DNA from: CALKXV01 sp965228905
Lineage (GTDB): Bacteria; Pseudomonadota; Alphaproteobacteria; Rhodobacterales; Rhodobacteraceae
Length of the DNA stretch: 64,000 nucleotides
Reading direction: 5' to 3'
Assembly: GCA_965228905.1 (NCBI GenBank)
Contig: CBDDII010000003.1
Coordinates: 1,736,001-1,800,000 of the forward strand
The notes under the pieces were generated by a model. That model ran no database searches. It was given only the letters and a program-made list of their open reading frames with translations, and had not been told where the DNA came from. Positions 33,842-43,098 of this stretch are shown here, piece by piece (position 1 is the first letter of the stretch; each line of letters begins with the position of its first letter). A program made the position numbers and the translations under genes.

Positions 33842-35784
33842 TCGCGGCGCTTTGAGAAATAGTCGTCCGATGTGCGCACCTGCGGGCGCTCGCCCCCCTG
33901 GAACGGATTGTCGGTCGAATGGAACTGCGCCTGTATCCGGCAGTTGTCGCACATCTGGATCAGCCTTGCCGCATCGCTGGACTGAAACATCGAATGGCTG
34001 CCAGCAAGTTTTTCCGTGATCCGCTCGACGGTCGATTTCACGCCGAAAGCGGTGCCGCATTCGATGCACTCGAACGGTTCTTCCTCGTGAAGCACCCTCT
34101 GGGTCAGCGCGGCTTCGGTCAGGTTCAACTGCGGCTGAAGGGTGATTGCCTTTTCGGGGCAGATGTTGGCGCAAAGTCCGCATTGCAGGCAGGCGTCTTC
34201 CTGAAAGCGAAGCTGCGGCTTGTCGTCGTTGTCGCCAAGCGCACCCGCAGGGCAGAGCGACACGCAGGACAGGCAAAGGGTGCAGGCCCCTGTATCGACA
34301 AGCACCGCGCCGTAAGGGGCTTCGGCAGGCAGGTCGATCACCTCGGCATTGGGGTTCAGGGCCTTGGCGGCCAGCCGCGCGACCTGCCGCCGCCCGCCCA
34401 TGGGCAGGATGGGATCTGAAAGGGCAAGCTCGGGAGCGGCGTCGCCGTAAAGGATCTCGCTCAACTGGTCGGGATCGGCCACGTCGACGAGTTTCACGCG
34501 GGCGTCGCCCGCAATCGCCGCCGCCAGCGGCAGTTCGCGGTCAAAGGCGTCTCGTTCGGTCGTCGGTGCGGGCAGGATCGCAACCTCGGCAAATCCGCAG
34601 GCGAGGGCAGCGAGTATTTCGGCATGTCCGAAACCGGCCAAGGCGCTGACCTCGAAGGGGATGACGTCGCCGGGCAGGCCCCGCCCGAACCGGGCGGCCA
34701 GCGCGATCGTCTGGCGCCCGTGGGTTTCGTCGTGGACCAGAAGGCGCGGCGCTTTCGCACCGCCCGCCGCCCGATAAGTGGCGGCCAGCGTCGAAAGGCG
34801 GCGGAACACCACGTCAACGGATGGCGCGTCGTAGGAAATCGCGCCCGAGGGACAGACCGCCGCGCAGGATCCGCAACCGGCACAGATCATCGGATCAATG
34901 GCGACATGTTGCCCGGCCGAAGAAATCGCCCCCGTCGGGCAGATGTTGAGGCAGTTCGAACAGGCCGGTTTCTCGGCGCGGGAATGGGCGCAGAGCGTTT
35001 CTTCCAGCCGGACGTAAAGCGGCTTTTCAAAGGTGCCGACCAGTTGCGCAGCTTCGCGCACGGCGCGCGCGACCGATGGCGGATGGCCGGGATCGGCCTT
35101 CAGATAGCCTTCGCGTTTCTCGGGGGCCTGCACCAGTGCGGTCGCACCGGACAGGTCCAGGATGATGTCGCATTCCGAAACGGCCCCATCCACCGGGGGT
35201 GTCATGGACATCTCGCGCCCGCCGGGGATCACCTCGCTGAAACTGTTCAGCCGCACCTTGAAGCCGCCCAAGGCGCCATCCACATGCGCGACCACACCGT
35301 TCACGCAATCAAACCGGCGATCCATCGGCAGGGGGGTGCCGTCCTGCAACAGGACAGTCACCGCCAGCGTGTCGCAAAGTTCGCTTGCCGCCTCCAACGC
35401 CATTTCGCCGCCAAGGATCAGGCAGGTGCCTTCGGAGATCACGTCAACCGATTTGCCCGCCCGGACCTCAAGCGCGGCTTCCGCCGCAAGTGCGGCCATC
35501 TTGGCACCCTGGTCGCCTTCGCCCCATCCGGCGCGGTCGCGCAGGTCGACGAAGCCGGGATCGGGGGCGTCGATCTCGGCGGCCAGTTCCAGAAACCGGG
35601 CACGCTCTTGCTGGCAGGCGATAATCACGTCGCCTGCGGCAAGCTGACCGGCGGCGTCGGAAATCTGATCCATGCAAAGGCTGGTATAGAGCTTGGAACA
35701 CGAAAGCCCCGTCGCCCCGGAGATCGCTTCGGGGTCGATGTTCTGACTACCCAGACAGTCGCAAAGAACAAGCTTTTTGGCCAT
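33835..35784 (-). CDS. Multi-cluster 4Fe-4S ferredoxin-like protein of the formate dehydrogenase island
   Basis: The 649-residue cytoplasmic protein has four ferredoxin-type cluster motifs in two pairs: CSNCLNICP and CAGCGSCAAVCP in the middle, CTLCLSCVSLCP and CLQCGLCANICP near the C-terminus. The opening LVLCDCLGSQNID and a mid-region stretch around FEVSALAGFGHAEILAALAC resemble pieces of HdrA- and MvhD-type proteins. A final pair, CIECG and CDNCR, looks like a metal-binding ribbon. It may link formate oxidation to a soluble electron carrier. It diverges from the DUF3305 gene. Confidence 0.8.
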   Translation of the reverse strand: MAKKLVLCDCLGSQNIDPEAISGATGLSCSKLYTSLCMDQISDAAGQLAAGDVIIACQQERARFLELAAEIDAPDPGFVDLRDRAGWGEGDQGAKMAALAAEAALEVRAGKSVDVISEGTCLILGGEMALEAASELCDTLAVTVLLQDGTPLPMDRRFDCVNGVVAHVDGALGGFKVRLNSFSEVIPGGREMSMTPPVDGAVSECDIILDLSGATALVQAPEKREGYLKADPGHPPSVARAVREAAQLVGTFEKPLYVRLEETLCAHSRAEKPACSNCLNICPTGAISSAGQHVAIDPMICAGCGSCAAVCPSGAISYDAPSVDVVFRRLSTLAATYRAAGGAKAPRLLVHDETHGRQTIALAARFGRGLPGDVIPFEVSALAGFGHAEILAALACGFAEVAILPAPTTERDAFDRELPLAAAIAGDARVKLVDVADPDQLSEILYGDAAPELALSDPILPMGGRRQVARLAAKALNPNAEVIDLPAEAPYGAVLVDTGACTLCLSCVSLCPAGALGDNDDKPQLRFQEDACLQCGLCANICPEKAITLQPQLNLTEAALTQRVLHEEEPFECIECGTAFGVKSTVERITEKLAGSHSMFQSSDAARLIQMCDNCRIQAQFHSTDNPFQGGERPQVRTSDDYFSKRRDH

Positions 35785-36118
35785 TCGTGGTCCCGCTTCA
35801 GATCATTCCCGGACCCGGTAAGCCAGGTCGCGTGTCGGCCAACGCTAGGCGCGATTCCGGGGACTGGCAAACAGCTTTGACCCTTTGCGATCACATTTTA
35901 CTTTCTGCACGCGCAAAGGGAATTTTGGCACGAAACGCGGAATTGGGCAAAATGCTTTACCACGGCCATGCAGGAAAGGCGTGCCGCGCCAACCCTATAA
36001 AAATGCTCAGGATTTCTGCGGCGCAGCGCAAGGTTTCCCGGCGAAACCAAACCGGAAAAACCCTTTGAAATTCGCCTCGCGTCGTGCAGGTTCGTCTTAC
36101 CAACCCCTCAGGGAAGAC
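35785..36118. other. Intergenic promoter region of the formate dehydrogenase operon
   Basis: These 334 bases separate the ferredoxin-like gene from DUF3305 and should carry the divergent promoters. An AT-rich patch (35892-35905) is present. Frames running through it lack ribosome sites, so DUF3305 is taken to start at its downstream end. No recognised operator was found. Confidence 0.5.
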
Positions 36119-36685
36119 GTGTTGCTCGACAAATCGGACAAAAGCATTTCCTTGCCGCTTGGCGTGGTCATCCGCCGTGTGCCCGGTGCAACGCGCTGGC
36201 AAAAGCACGCTTGGAAGGCGGTTGCCGTGCTGCCGGGGGCAGGGGACGCCGATTGGAAGGAACTGCGCCGGGATGGCGAGGCGGTCGAATACCACGCCGC
36301 GACCCTTCCGCTGGAATTGTTCCGCACCGATACCGAAGCCTACCTGCAAGGCCTGTCCGACAATCCGCCTGCGGCCTATGTCGTGATGCGCCCCGGCGAA
36401 GGTGACCGCCCTCTGGATGTCGTCCTTGTCACCGCCTCGCCCTACGAGGCGCAGGATTATGCCGACACGGGCGAGGAACTGGTCGAAAAGGTGCCGATGC
36501 CCGAAGGTCTGGTTGCCTGGATCCGCAATTTCATCGAGGCCCATCACGAGGATGACGTTTTCGTCAAACGCAAGCGCGACAAGAAACGTGTCGACCTGAA
36601 ACAGGACGGGATCGGAGACGCCCGTATCCGCCAGACCGCCGATGTCTACCGCGCGCCGGCCCTGCGCAAGGAGGCCTTGGGATGA
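36119..36685 (+). CDS. DUF3305 family formate dehydrogenase accessory protein
   Basis: The 188-residue soluble protein contains SLPLGVVIRRVPGATRWQKHA and WKAVAVLPGAG, then VVLVTASPYEAQDYADTGEEL, the DUF3305 pattern. It is the first gene of a run of overlapping genes leading to fdhA. The GTG at 36119 is chosen because AGGGAAG lies just upstream and the family N-terminus starts about there; a TTG at 36122 is an alternative. It is presumed to assist assembly of the enzyme. Confidence 0.8.
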   Translation: MLLDKSDKSISLPLGVVIRRVPGATRWQKHAWKAVAVLPGAGDADWKELRRDGEAVEYHAATLPLELFRTDTEAYLQGLSDNPPAAYVVMRPGEGDRPLDVVLVTASPYEAQDYADTGEELVEKVPMPEGLVAWIRNFIEAHHEDDVFVKRKRDKKRVDLKQDGIGDARIRQTADVYRAPALRKEALG

Positions 36686-37260
36686 GCGAGGATTTCTGGT
36701 CCCGCCGCCGCGCCGCCGTCGAAGCCGAAGCGCAGGACGACAAGCGTGTCGCGGAACAGGCCGTACTGGCCGAGGAACACGCCGCCCTTGAGGAGCAGTC
36801 GGACGAAGAAATCCTGAAGGCGCTGAACCTGCCCGACCCCGACAGCCTGAAGAGCGGCGACGATTTCCGCATGTTCATGGCCAAGGCCGTGCCCGACCGT
36901 ATCCGCCGCCGCGCCCTGCGCACCCTTTGGAAAAGCAATCCGGTGCTGGCCAACGTCGACAGCCTTGTCGATTACGGCGAGGATTTCACCGACAGTTCCA
37001 CCGTGGTCGAAAACCTGCAAACCGCCTATCAGGTGGGCAAGGGCATGTTGAAGCATGTCGAGGAAATGGCCCGTCAGGCCGCCGAGGAAGAAACGCAGGA
37101 AGTAGCCCCGGTCGCAGAACGCGAAGAAGAAAAGCTTGTCGTTGCCGTGACTGAAGCCCCGGAAATCGCGGAAGAAACGCCGCCGCAGGACACGGCCCCC
37201 GAACCCGAAATCGCCCCAATGCCGCGCCGCATGAAATTCAGAATAGAGGAAACCGCGTGA
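36682..37260 (+). CDS. DUF3306 family formate dehydrogenase accessory protein
   Basis: The 192-residue protein begins MSEDFWSRRRAAVEAEAQ. Its core contains SDEEILKALNLPDPDSLKSG and RRRALRTLWKSNPVLANVD, which identify DUF3306. The last 60 residues are acidic and Pro/Glu-rich, probably disordered. It overlaps DUF3305 by 4 bases (ATGA) and the chaperone gene by 4 bases (GTGA), so the three are translationally coupled. Confidence 0.85.
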   Translation: MSEDFWSRRRAAVEAEAQDDKRVAEQAVLAEEHAALEEQSDEEILKALNLPDPDSLKSGDDFRMFMAKAVPDRIRRRALRTLWKSNPVLANVDSLVDYGEDFTDSSTVVENLQTAYQVGKGMLKHVEEMARQAAEEETQEVAPVAEREEEKLVVAVTEAPEIAEETPPQDTAPEPEIAPMPRRMKFRIEETA

Positions 37261-37862
37261 ACGCCGCCCTCGATATGGACGTCGCCTCCGAAGACCGACT
37301 TCGTGCCGACCTTTACAACTTTCTGGGCGTGATCCTTGCCGGTCCGCCCGACGAAATGCTGCTGGCCCAATGTGCGGGCCTGACCGGCGACGACAGCGAT
37401 CTTGGCAAGGCTATCGCCACCCTGGCGCGGGTGGCCAAAGTGTCGAAGCCGAAGAAGGTTGAGAGCGAATTCAACGCACTGTTCATCGGCCTTGGACGGG
37501 GCGAGTTGTTGCCCTACGCCAGCTATTACCTGACCGGGTTCCTGAACGAAAAGCCGCTGGCGCAGCTTAGAAACGACATGACGGCGCGGGGCATGGCCCG
37601 TGCCCCGAACGTGTTCGAACCCGAAGACAACATCGCCTCGCTCATGGAAATGATGGGCGCGATGATCGTCGGGCGGTTCGGCACCGTTGCCACGCTGGAA
37701 GATCAAAAGACGTTTTTCAACGCCCATATCGCGCCCTGGGCGGGTCACTTTTTCAGTGACCTCGAAGCCGCGAAAAACTCGGTGCTTTATGCCTCGGTCG
37801 GCTCGGTCGGCAAGGCCTTCATGGAGATCGAGCGCGAGGCGTTCAGGATGACCGCGGACTAG
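37257..37862 (+). CDS. TorD/DmsD-type molecular chaperone for molybdoenzyme
   Basis: The 201-residue helical protein has the TorD-family features FNALFIGLGRGELLPYASYYLTG and the motif FEPEDNIASLMEMMGAMIV (the E-P-x-D-N/H signature). Such chaperones bind the Tat signal of a molybdoenzyme subunit and hold it until cofactor insertion. The likely client is FdhA, encoded two genes downstream. A GTG start overlaps the previous stop. Confidence 0.9.
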   Translation: MNAALDMDVASEDRLRADLYNFLGVILAGPPDEMLLAQCAGLTGDDSDLGKAIATLARVAKVSKPKKVESEFNALFIGLGRGELLPYASYYLTGFLNEKPLAQLRNDMTARGMARAPNVFEPEDNIASLMEMMGAMIVGRFGTVATLEDQKTFFNAHIAPWAGHFFSDLEAAKNSVLYASVGSVGKAFMEIEREAFRMTAD

Positions 37863-37920
37863 CTATCCGCGACATGGAAGGCGGGGATGCCCGCCGCAAA
37901 CAAGAGGAGGGAGACATCCC

Positions 37921-38109
37921 ATGACGAAAGAGAAAGACGGCAAATCACGTCGGGACTTTCTGAAACTGGCCGGAACATCCGCGCCGGTTGCCGCGGTGGC
38001 TTTGACCGCGGGCACGACGGCGGCAGAAGCCGATCCTGTCGACCTGACATCCGACAAGATGCAGGACACCGCGCATACGCGCGCCTACCTCGACAGCGCC
38101 CGCTTCTAG
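37921..38109 (+). CDS. Formate dehydrogenase-associated small Tat-signal protein
   Basis: The 62-residue protein is little more than a twin-arginine signal (KSRRDFLKLAGTSAPVAAVAL), an alanine-rich core and a short tail (DTAHTRAYLDSARF). It belongs to the small Tat-target family found next to formate dehydrogenase genes (TIGR02811 type). It may escort or stabilise the enzyme at the membrane. It precedes fdhA and has a GAGGGAG ribosome site. Confidence 0.88.
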   Translation: MTKEKDGKSRRDFLKLAGTSAPVAAVALTAGTTAAEADPVDLTSDKMQDTAHTRAYLDSARF

Positions 38110-38219
38110 GACGCCGTTACCTGAAAGACCCTTGGCGACTGGTTGCGTGACGCCCGACTGCCAAGGAAATCGAAGCCAAGCTAGCAAGGGCAGTGCCCAA
38201 GCACGCAAGGGAGGAAGAC

Positions 38220-41201
38220 ATGTTAAGGAAAAAGACCAACGGGGTAGCGCGACGCCCCCAACGGACTGGGATCCTTGCAGATATCTCTGAAAAATCTGTA
38301 GATCGCCGCGCGTTCCTGCGCGGATCAGGACTGGCCATCGGTGGATTGGCCGCCATTTCCGCAACTGCGGGATCGGTGACACAGGCGACGGCCCAGACCG
38401 CCGCGATCGGTAAGGTCGATCTTGTGAAATCCGTCTGCACCCACTGCTCGGTCGGCTGTACCGTCGTGGCAGAGGTGTCGAACGGCGTCTGGACGGGTCA
38501 AGAACCCGGCTGGGACAGCCCGTTCAACCTCGGGGCCCACTGCGCCAAGGGCGCTGCGGTGCGCGAACACGCCCACGGTGAACGCCGCCTGAAGTACCCG
38601 ATGAAGAAAGAGGGTGGCGAGTGGAAGCGCATCAGCTGGGAAGAGGCGATCAACGAGATCGGCGACGGCATGATGAAGATCCGGGACGAAAGCGGCCCGG
38701 ACAGCGTCTACTGGCTTGGCTCGGCAAAGCATAACAACGAACAGGCCTACCTGTTCAGAAAGTTCGCCGCCTACTGGGGCACGAACAACGTGGATCACCA
38801 GGCGCGGATCTGTCACTCGACCACCGTTGCCGGTGTGGCGAACACATGGGGCTACGGCGCCATGACCAACAGCTACAACGACATCCACAATTCCAAGGCG
38901 ATCTTCATCATCGGCGGCAACCCCGCCGAGGCGCACCCGGTTTCGCTGCTTCATGTCCTCAGGGCGAAAGAGCAGAACAACGCGCCCGTGATCGTCTGCG
39001 ACCCCCGCTTCACGCGGACGGCCGCCCATGCCGACGAATACGTGCGCTTCCGTCCCGGTACGGACGTCGCCCTGATCTGGGGCATCCTCTGGCACATCTT
39101 CGACAACGGCTGGGAAGACCAGGAGTTCATCCGCACCCGTGTCTGGGGCATGGACCAGATCAAGGAAGAGGTCGCCCGCTGGACCCCCGAAGAGGTCGAG
39201 CGTGTCACCGGCGCACCCGGCTCGCAGCTGAAGCGGGTTGCCCGCACCATGGCCAACAACCGCCCCGGCACCGTGATCTGGTGCATGGGTGGCACCCAGC
39301 ACACCAACGGCAACAACAACACGCGCGCCTACTGCGTGTTGCAGCTTGCCCTTGGCAACATGGGCACCTCGGGCGGTGGCACGAACATCTTCCGCGGCCA
39401 CGACAACGTCCAGGGCGCAACCGACCTTGGCGTGCTGTCCCACACCCTGCCGGGCTATTACGGTCTGGCTGCCGGTTCCTGGGCCCACTGGGCGCGGGTC
39501 TGGGAAGAAGACCTCGATTGGCTGAAGGGCCAGTTCGAAACGGTCAAGGGGGCCGACGGCAAGGACAAGAACCTGATGACCCTGACCGGCATTCCCGTGT
39601 CGCGCTGGATCGACGGTGTTCTTGAGGATCCGGAAAACACGGATCAGCCGAACGCGGTCAGGGCCATGGTTCTCTGGGGCCATGCACCGAACTCGCAGAC
39701 CCGGATGAAAGAGATGAAGACGGCGATGGAGAAGCTCGACATGCTTGTCGTGGTCGATCCGTTCCCGACTGTCTCGGCCGTCCTGCACGACCGCGAAGAC
39801 GGGGTCTACCTGCTTCCGGCCTGTACCCAGTTCGAGACCCGTGGCTCGGTCACGGCATCGAACCGGTCGCTCCAATGGCGTGACCGGGTGATCGAACCCC
39901 TGTTCGAAAGCCTGCCGGACGAGGTCATCATGGCCAAGTTCGCCAACAAGTTCGGCTGGGCGGATCGTTTCTTCCGGAACATCGAGATGGAGGACGAGGA
40001 AACCCCGGTCGTGGAAAGCGTCACGCGCGAGTTCAATCGCGGCATGTGGACCGTCGGCTATACCGGACAGGATCCTGACCGGATCAAACTGCACATGGCA
40101 AACCAGCACACGTTCGACAGAACCACGCTGCACGCCGTGGGCGGTCCGGCGGATGGCGATTACTACGGTCTGCCATGGCCCTGCTGGGGTACGGCCGAGA
40201 TGAACCATCCGGGCACGCCCAACCTTTACGACATGTCCAAACGTGTCTCTGAAGGCGGGTTGACCTTCCGTGCGCGCTTTGGCGTCGAACGGGACGGTGA
40301 CAACCTTCTGGCCGAAGGCGTGGCATCTCTTGGTTCGGATATCCAGGACGGATACCCCGAGTTCACCTACCAGATGCTGGTCGATCTTGGCTGGGAAGGC
40401 GAGTTGACGGATGCCGAGCGCGGCGCGATCGTATCGGTCGCGGGTGTCTCCGGCGATGTCGGCCAAAGCGACGATGGCGAAGCCACCGTCGAAATGGTGT
40501 CCGAGGCATCGGACGATGCCAAGGCGAAGCTTGGATCGGTCAACTGGAAAACCGACCTTTCCGGCGGCATCCAGCGTGTCGCGATTGCCCACGAAATGGC
40601 GCCCTTCGGGAACGCCAAGGCGCGGGCCGTGGTCTGGACCTTTCCCGACCCGATCCCGATCCACCGCGAGCCGCTTTACACCAACCGGCGCGATCTGGTG
40701 GCCGACTACCCGACATATGAGGACCGCAAGTTCTATCGCTTGCCGACCATGTATGCCTCGATCCAGAAGAACGACTTTTCAAAGGATTACCCGATAATCC
40801 TGACGTCCGGTCGTCTGGTCGAATACGAAGGTGGCGGCGATGAAACCCGGTCGAACCCTTGGTTGGCGGAACTCCAGCAGGACATGTTCGTCGAAATCAA
40901 CACCCGCGATGCCAACAACCTTGGGGTCCGGGACGGCGCACAGGTCTGGGTGGAAGGCCCCGAAGGCGGCAAGGTCAAAGTGATGGCCATGGTCACCGAA
41001 CGGGTCGGCGAAGGTGTCGCCTTCATGCCGTTCCACTTTGGCGGCCACTTCGAGGGCGCGGACCTGAGGGACAAATATCCCGACGGGGCCGACCCCTATG
41101 TGCTGGGTGAATCGACCAACACCGCACAGACCTATGGCTATGACTCAGTAACCCAGATGCAGGAGACGAAAGCCACTCTCTGCAAGATCTGGGCAGCGTA
41201 A
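38220..41201 (+). CDS. fdhA: Formate dehydrogenase alpha (catalytic, Mo/W-bisMGD) subunit
   Basis: The 993-residue molybdopterin oxidoreductase has a twin-arginine signal (VDRRAFLRGSGLAIGGLAA) and an N-terminal 4Fe-4S site (C73, C76, C80, C108). The catalytic residue is Cys198 in ARICHSTTV, encoded by TGT, so no selenocysteine is used. The enzyme oxidises formate to CO2 on the periplasmic face and passes electrons to FdhB. The ATG at 38220 is preferred because GGGAGGAAG precedes it. Flanking chaperone and accessory genes are all specific to this enzyme class. Confidence 0.95.
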   Translation: MLRKKTNGVARRPQRTGILADISEKSVDRRAFLRGSGLAIGGLAAISATAGSVTQATAQTAAIGKVDLVKSVCTHCSVGCTVVAEVSNGVWTGQEPGWDSPFNLGAHCAKGAAVREHAHGERRLKYPMKKEGGEWKRISWEEAINEIGDGMMKIRDESGPDSVYWLGSAKHNNEQAYLFRKFAAYWGTNNVDHQARICHSTTVAGVANTWGYGAMTNSYNDIHNSKAIFIIGGNPAEAHPVSLLHVLRAKEQNNAPVIVCDPRFTRTAAHADEYVRFRPGTDVALIWGILWHIFDNGWEDQEFIRTRVWGMDQIKEEVARWTPEEVERVTGAPGSQLKRVARTMANNRPGTVIWCMGGTQHTNGNNNTRAYCVLQLALGNMGTSGGGTNIFRGHDNVQGATDLGVLSHTLPGYYGLAAGSWAHWARVWEEDLDWLKGQFETVKGADGKDKNLMTLTGIPVSRWIDGVLEDPENTDQPNAVRAMVLWGHAPNSQTRMKEMKTAMEKLDMLVVVDPFPTVSAVLHDREDGVYLLPACTQFETRGSVTASNRSLQWRDRVIEPLFESLPDEVIMAKFANKFGWADRFFRNIEMEDEETPVVESVTREFNRGMWTVGYTGQDPDRIKLHMANQHTFDRTTLHAVGGPADGDYYGLPWPCWGTAEMNHPGTPNLYDMSKRVSEGGLTFRARFGVERDGDNLLAEGVASLGSDIQDGYPEFTYQMLVDLGWEGELTDAERGAIVSVAGVSGDVGQSDDGEATVEMVSEASDDAKAKLGSVNWKTDLSGGIQRVAIAHEMAPFGNAKARAVVWTFPDPIPIHREPLYTNRRDLVADYPTYEDRKFYRLPTMYASIQKNDFSKDYPIILTSGRLVEYEGGGDETRSNPWLAELQQDMFVEINTRDANNLGVRDGAQVWVEGPEGGKVKVMAMVTERVGEGVAFMPFHFGGHFEGADLRDKYPDGADPYVLGESTNTAQTYGYDSVTQMQETKATLCKIWAA

Positions 41202-41214
41202 GGGAGGAGGAGAA

Positions 41215-41808
41215 ATGGCAAGAGCTAAATTTCTCGTAGACGCGGAACGCTGCATCGAATGCAACGCCTGCGTCACCGCTTGCAAGAACGAGCACGAAGT
41301 CCCCTGGGGCATCAACCGCCGGAAGGTCGTGACGATCAACGACGGTTCACCCGGGGAACGCTCGATCTCGGTGGCTTGCATGCATTGTTCGGACGCGCCC
41401 TGCATGGCCGTCTGTCCGGTGGATTGCTTCTACCAGAACGAAGAAGGCGTGGTCCTGCACTCCAAGGACCTCTGCATCGGTTGCGGCTATTGCTTCTATG
41501 CGTGCCCCTTCGGTGCGCCGCAGTTCCCGCAGGCGGCCAACTTCGGATCGCGCGGCAAGATGGACAAATGTACCTTCTGCGCCGGCGGTCCCGAGGAAAA
41601 CCACTCGACGGCCGAGTTCGCCAAATACGGGCGCAACCGGATCGCCGAGGGCAAGCTGCCGATCTGCGCCGAGATGTGCTCGACCAAGGCGCTTCTGGCT
41701 GGTGACGGAGACGTGGTTTCCGGCATCTACCGGGAACGTGTCGTCGCACGCGGCTTCGGTTCGGGTGCCTGGGGCTGGGGATCGGCTTACGGGCAGCAGG
41801 GCGGCTGA
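41215..41808 (+). CDS. fdhB: Formate dehydrogenase beta (4Fe-4S) subunit
   Basis: The 197-residue protein has four 4Fe-4S motifs: CIECNACVTAC, CMHCSDAPCMAVC, CIGCGYCFYAC, and the split set CTFC with CAEMC. It lacks its own export signal and is expected to travel with FdhA through the Tat system. It conducts electrons from FdhA to the haem subunit. A GGGAGGAGGAG ribosome site precedes it, 13 bases after fdhA. Confidence 0.95.
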   Translation: MARAKFLVDAERCIECNACVTACKNEHEVPWGINRRKVVTINDGSPGERSISVACMHCSDAPCMAVCPVDCFYQNEEGVVLHSKDLCIGCGYCFYACPFGAPQFPQAANFGSRGKMDKCTFCAGGPEENHSTAEFAKYGRNRIAEGKLPICAEMCSTKALLAGDGDVVSGIYRERVVARGFGSGAWGWGSAYGQQGG

Positions 41809-41833
41809 CAGCGGCCCTTGCACATGAAAAGAC

Positions 41834-41861
41834 AAGGGCGGTCCCAAGGGGGATCGCCCTT
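41834..41861 (+). terminator. Terminator-like hairpin between fdhB and fdhC
   Basis: A 12-bp stem with one G-T wobble (AAGGGCGGTCCC with GGGATCGCCCTT) encloses the tetraloop AAGG. Only a short T-run (TTT) follows, so termination may be partial. It is placed where it could lower expression of the membrane subunit relative to FdhAB or protect the fdhAB message. Confidence 0.6.
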
Positions 41862-41887
41862 TCGCGTCAAATTTCCGGAGAACCCCC

Positions 41888-43090
41888 ATGCGCGCGCTTT
41901 TTGCCTTGCTGTTCACGTTGCTCACGCTCTCGGTCGCCCTGGCGCAAACAGAGCAGACACCGGCACCTGACCGCTCTGCAACGGGCGGGGCGCAGACGCT
42001 GGAAGACATCCTGGCCCGCCAGCGGGGCGAGGTGATCGACGACAATTTCCGCCGCGAGGCCATCGGCGACCCGGAACGTGCCGCCGGCATGGCCAACCAG
42101 CTTGGCACCCTTGGCGGTGCTTCCGACCCCGAGCTGTGGCGCGCCCTGCGCTATGGCGAAGCCAACATCACCGCCTCGAACAACGGCCCCGCCGCCACCA
42201 CCCTGATCCAGGACGGCGGCATGAGATGGCTGGAATTCCGCGACGGTCCGTTGAAGACCTATGGTGCCTATCTGCTGGGCGGCACCATCGTCGTGCTTCT
42301 TCTGTTTTTCCTTCTGCGCGGCCGGATCGGCATAGATTACGAGGCGACGGGGCGCACCATCACCCGGTTCAAGGCCGTCGAACGCTTTGGCCACTGGCTT
42401 CTGGCCTCGTCCTTTCTGGTGCTGGGGGCGACCGGCCTTATCACGCTTTTCGGGCGAACCGTCATCATCCCGCTGCTTGGTCACCAGGCCTTTTCGCCGA
42501 TCGCCATCTGGTCGAAATGGGTCCACAACAACGTCGCCTGGGCCTTCATGCTGGCGCTGGTCATGGTCTTTGTGATGTGGGTCGTCCACAACCTGCCGTC
42601 GCGCACGGACCTCAAGTGGCTCGCACAGGGTGGCGGCATCTTCACCAAGGGCCATCCACCGGCCAAGAAATTCAACGCCGGGCAAAAGGTCATCTTCTGG
42701 TCGGTCATCCTTTTGGGCGGGTCGATCTCGCTTTCCGGTCTCGCGCTGTTGTTCCCGTTCGAGCTGAACCTCTTTGCGGCGACCTTCGCGAAGCTGAACG
42801 CAACCGGTCTGCCGCAGGCGCTTGGCTACGGCGAATTGCCCACGGTTCTGGCCCCCCACGCCGAGATGCAACTGGCCACGCTCTGGCACGCCATCGTCAG
42901 CTTTGTCCTGATCGCCATCATCTTTGCCCATATCTATATCGGCTCGCTTGGCATGGAAGGCGCTTATGACGCCATGGGCTCGGGCGAGGTGAAAGAGGAA
43001 TGGGCGCGCCAGCACCATTCCATCTGGGCCGAGGAAGTTCTGGAAAAAGAGCGCAAGGCAACCGGCGAAGACGCGGTTCCCGCGGAATAG
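41888..43090 (+). CDS. fdhC: Formate dehydrogenase gamma (cytochrome b) subunit, long form
   Basis: The 400-residue protein has a signal peptide (ending ALA) and a periplasmic extension of about 100 residues. One extra helix (YLLGGTIVVLLLFFLL) follows, then the four-helix cytochrome b core: ERFGHWLLASSFLVLGATGL, WVHNNVAWAFMLALVM, and a last helix with WHAIVSFVLIAIIFAHIYIG. The His residues in these helices ligate the two b haems. It passes electrons from FdhB to quinone. It is clearly longer than the E. coli type of about 215 residues because of the N-terminal extension. Confidence 0.93.
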   Translation: MRALFALLFTLLTLSVALAQTEQTPAPDRSATGGAQTLEDILARQRGEVIDDNFRREAIGDPERAAGMANQLGTLGGASDPELWRALRYGEANITASNNGPAATTLIQDGGMRWLEFRDGPLKTYGAYLLGGTIVVLLLFFLLRGRIGIDYEATGRTITRFKAVERFGHWLLASSFLVLGATGLITLFGRTVIIPLLGHQAFSPIAIWSKWVHNNVAWAFMLALVMVFVMWVVHNLPSRTDLKWLAQGGGIFTKGHPPAKKFNAGQKVIFWSVILLGGSISLSGLALLFPFELNLFAATFAKLNATGLPQALGYGELPTVLAPHAEMQLATLWHAIVSFVLIAIIFAHIYIGSLGMEGAYDAMGSGEVKEEWARQHHSIWAEEVLEKERKATGEDAVPAE

Positions 43091-43098
43091 GCCAAGGC

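Noticed and set aside
35926..35940. Sigma-54-type promoter (TTGGCACG) ahead of the fdh operon
   Set aside because: The -24 half looks right, but the -12 element (TTGC at the required spacing) is missing.
38811..38813. Selenocysteine at the formate dehydrogenase active site
   Set aside because: The codon is TGT (cysteine), not TGA, and no SECIS-like hairpin is needed.
38325..40664. Very long open frame (779 codons) on the strand opposite fdhA
   Set aside because: High-GC genes commonly leave an open antisense frame. The product has no recognisable domain, and fdhA on the other strand is certain.
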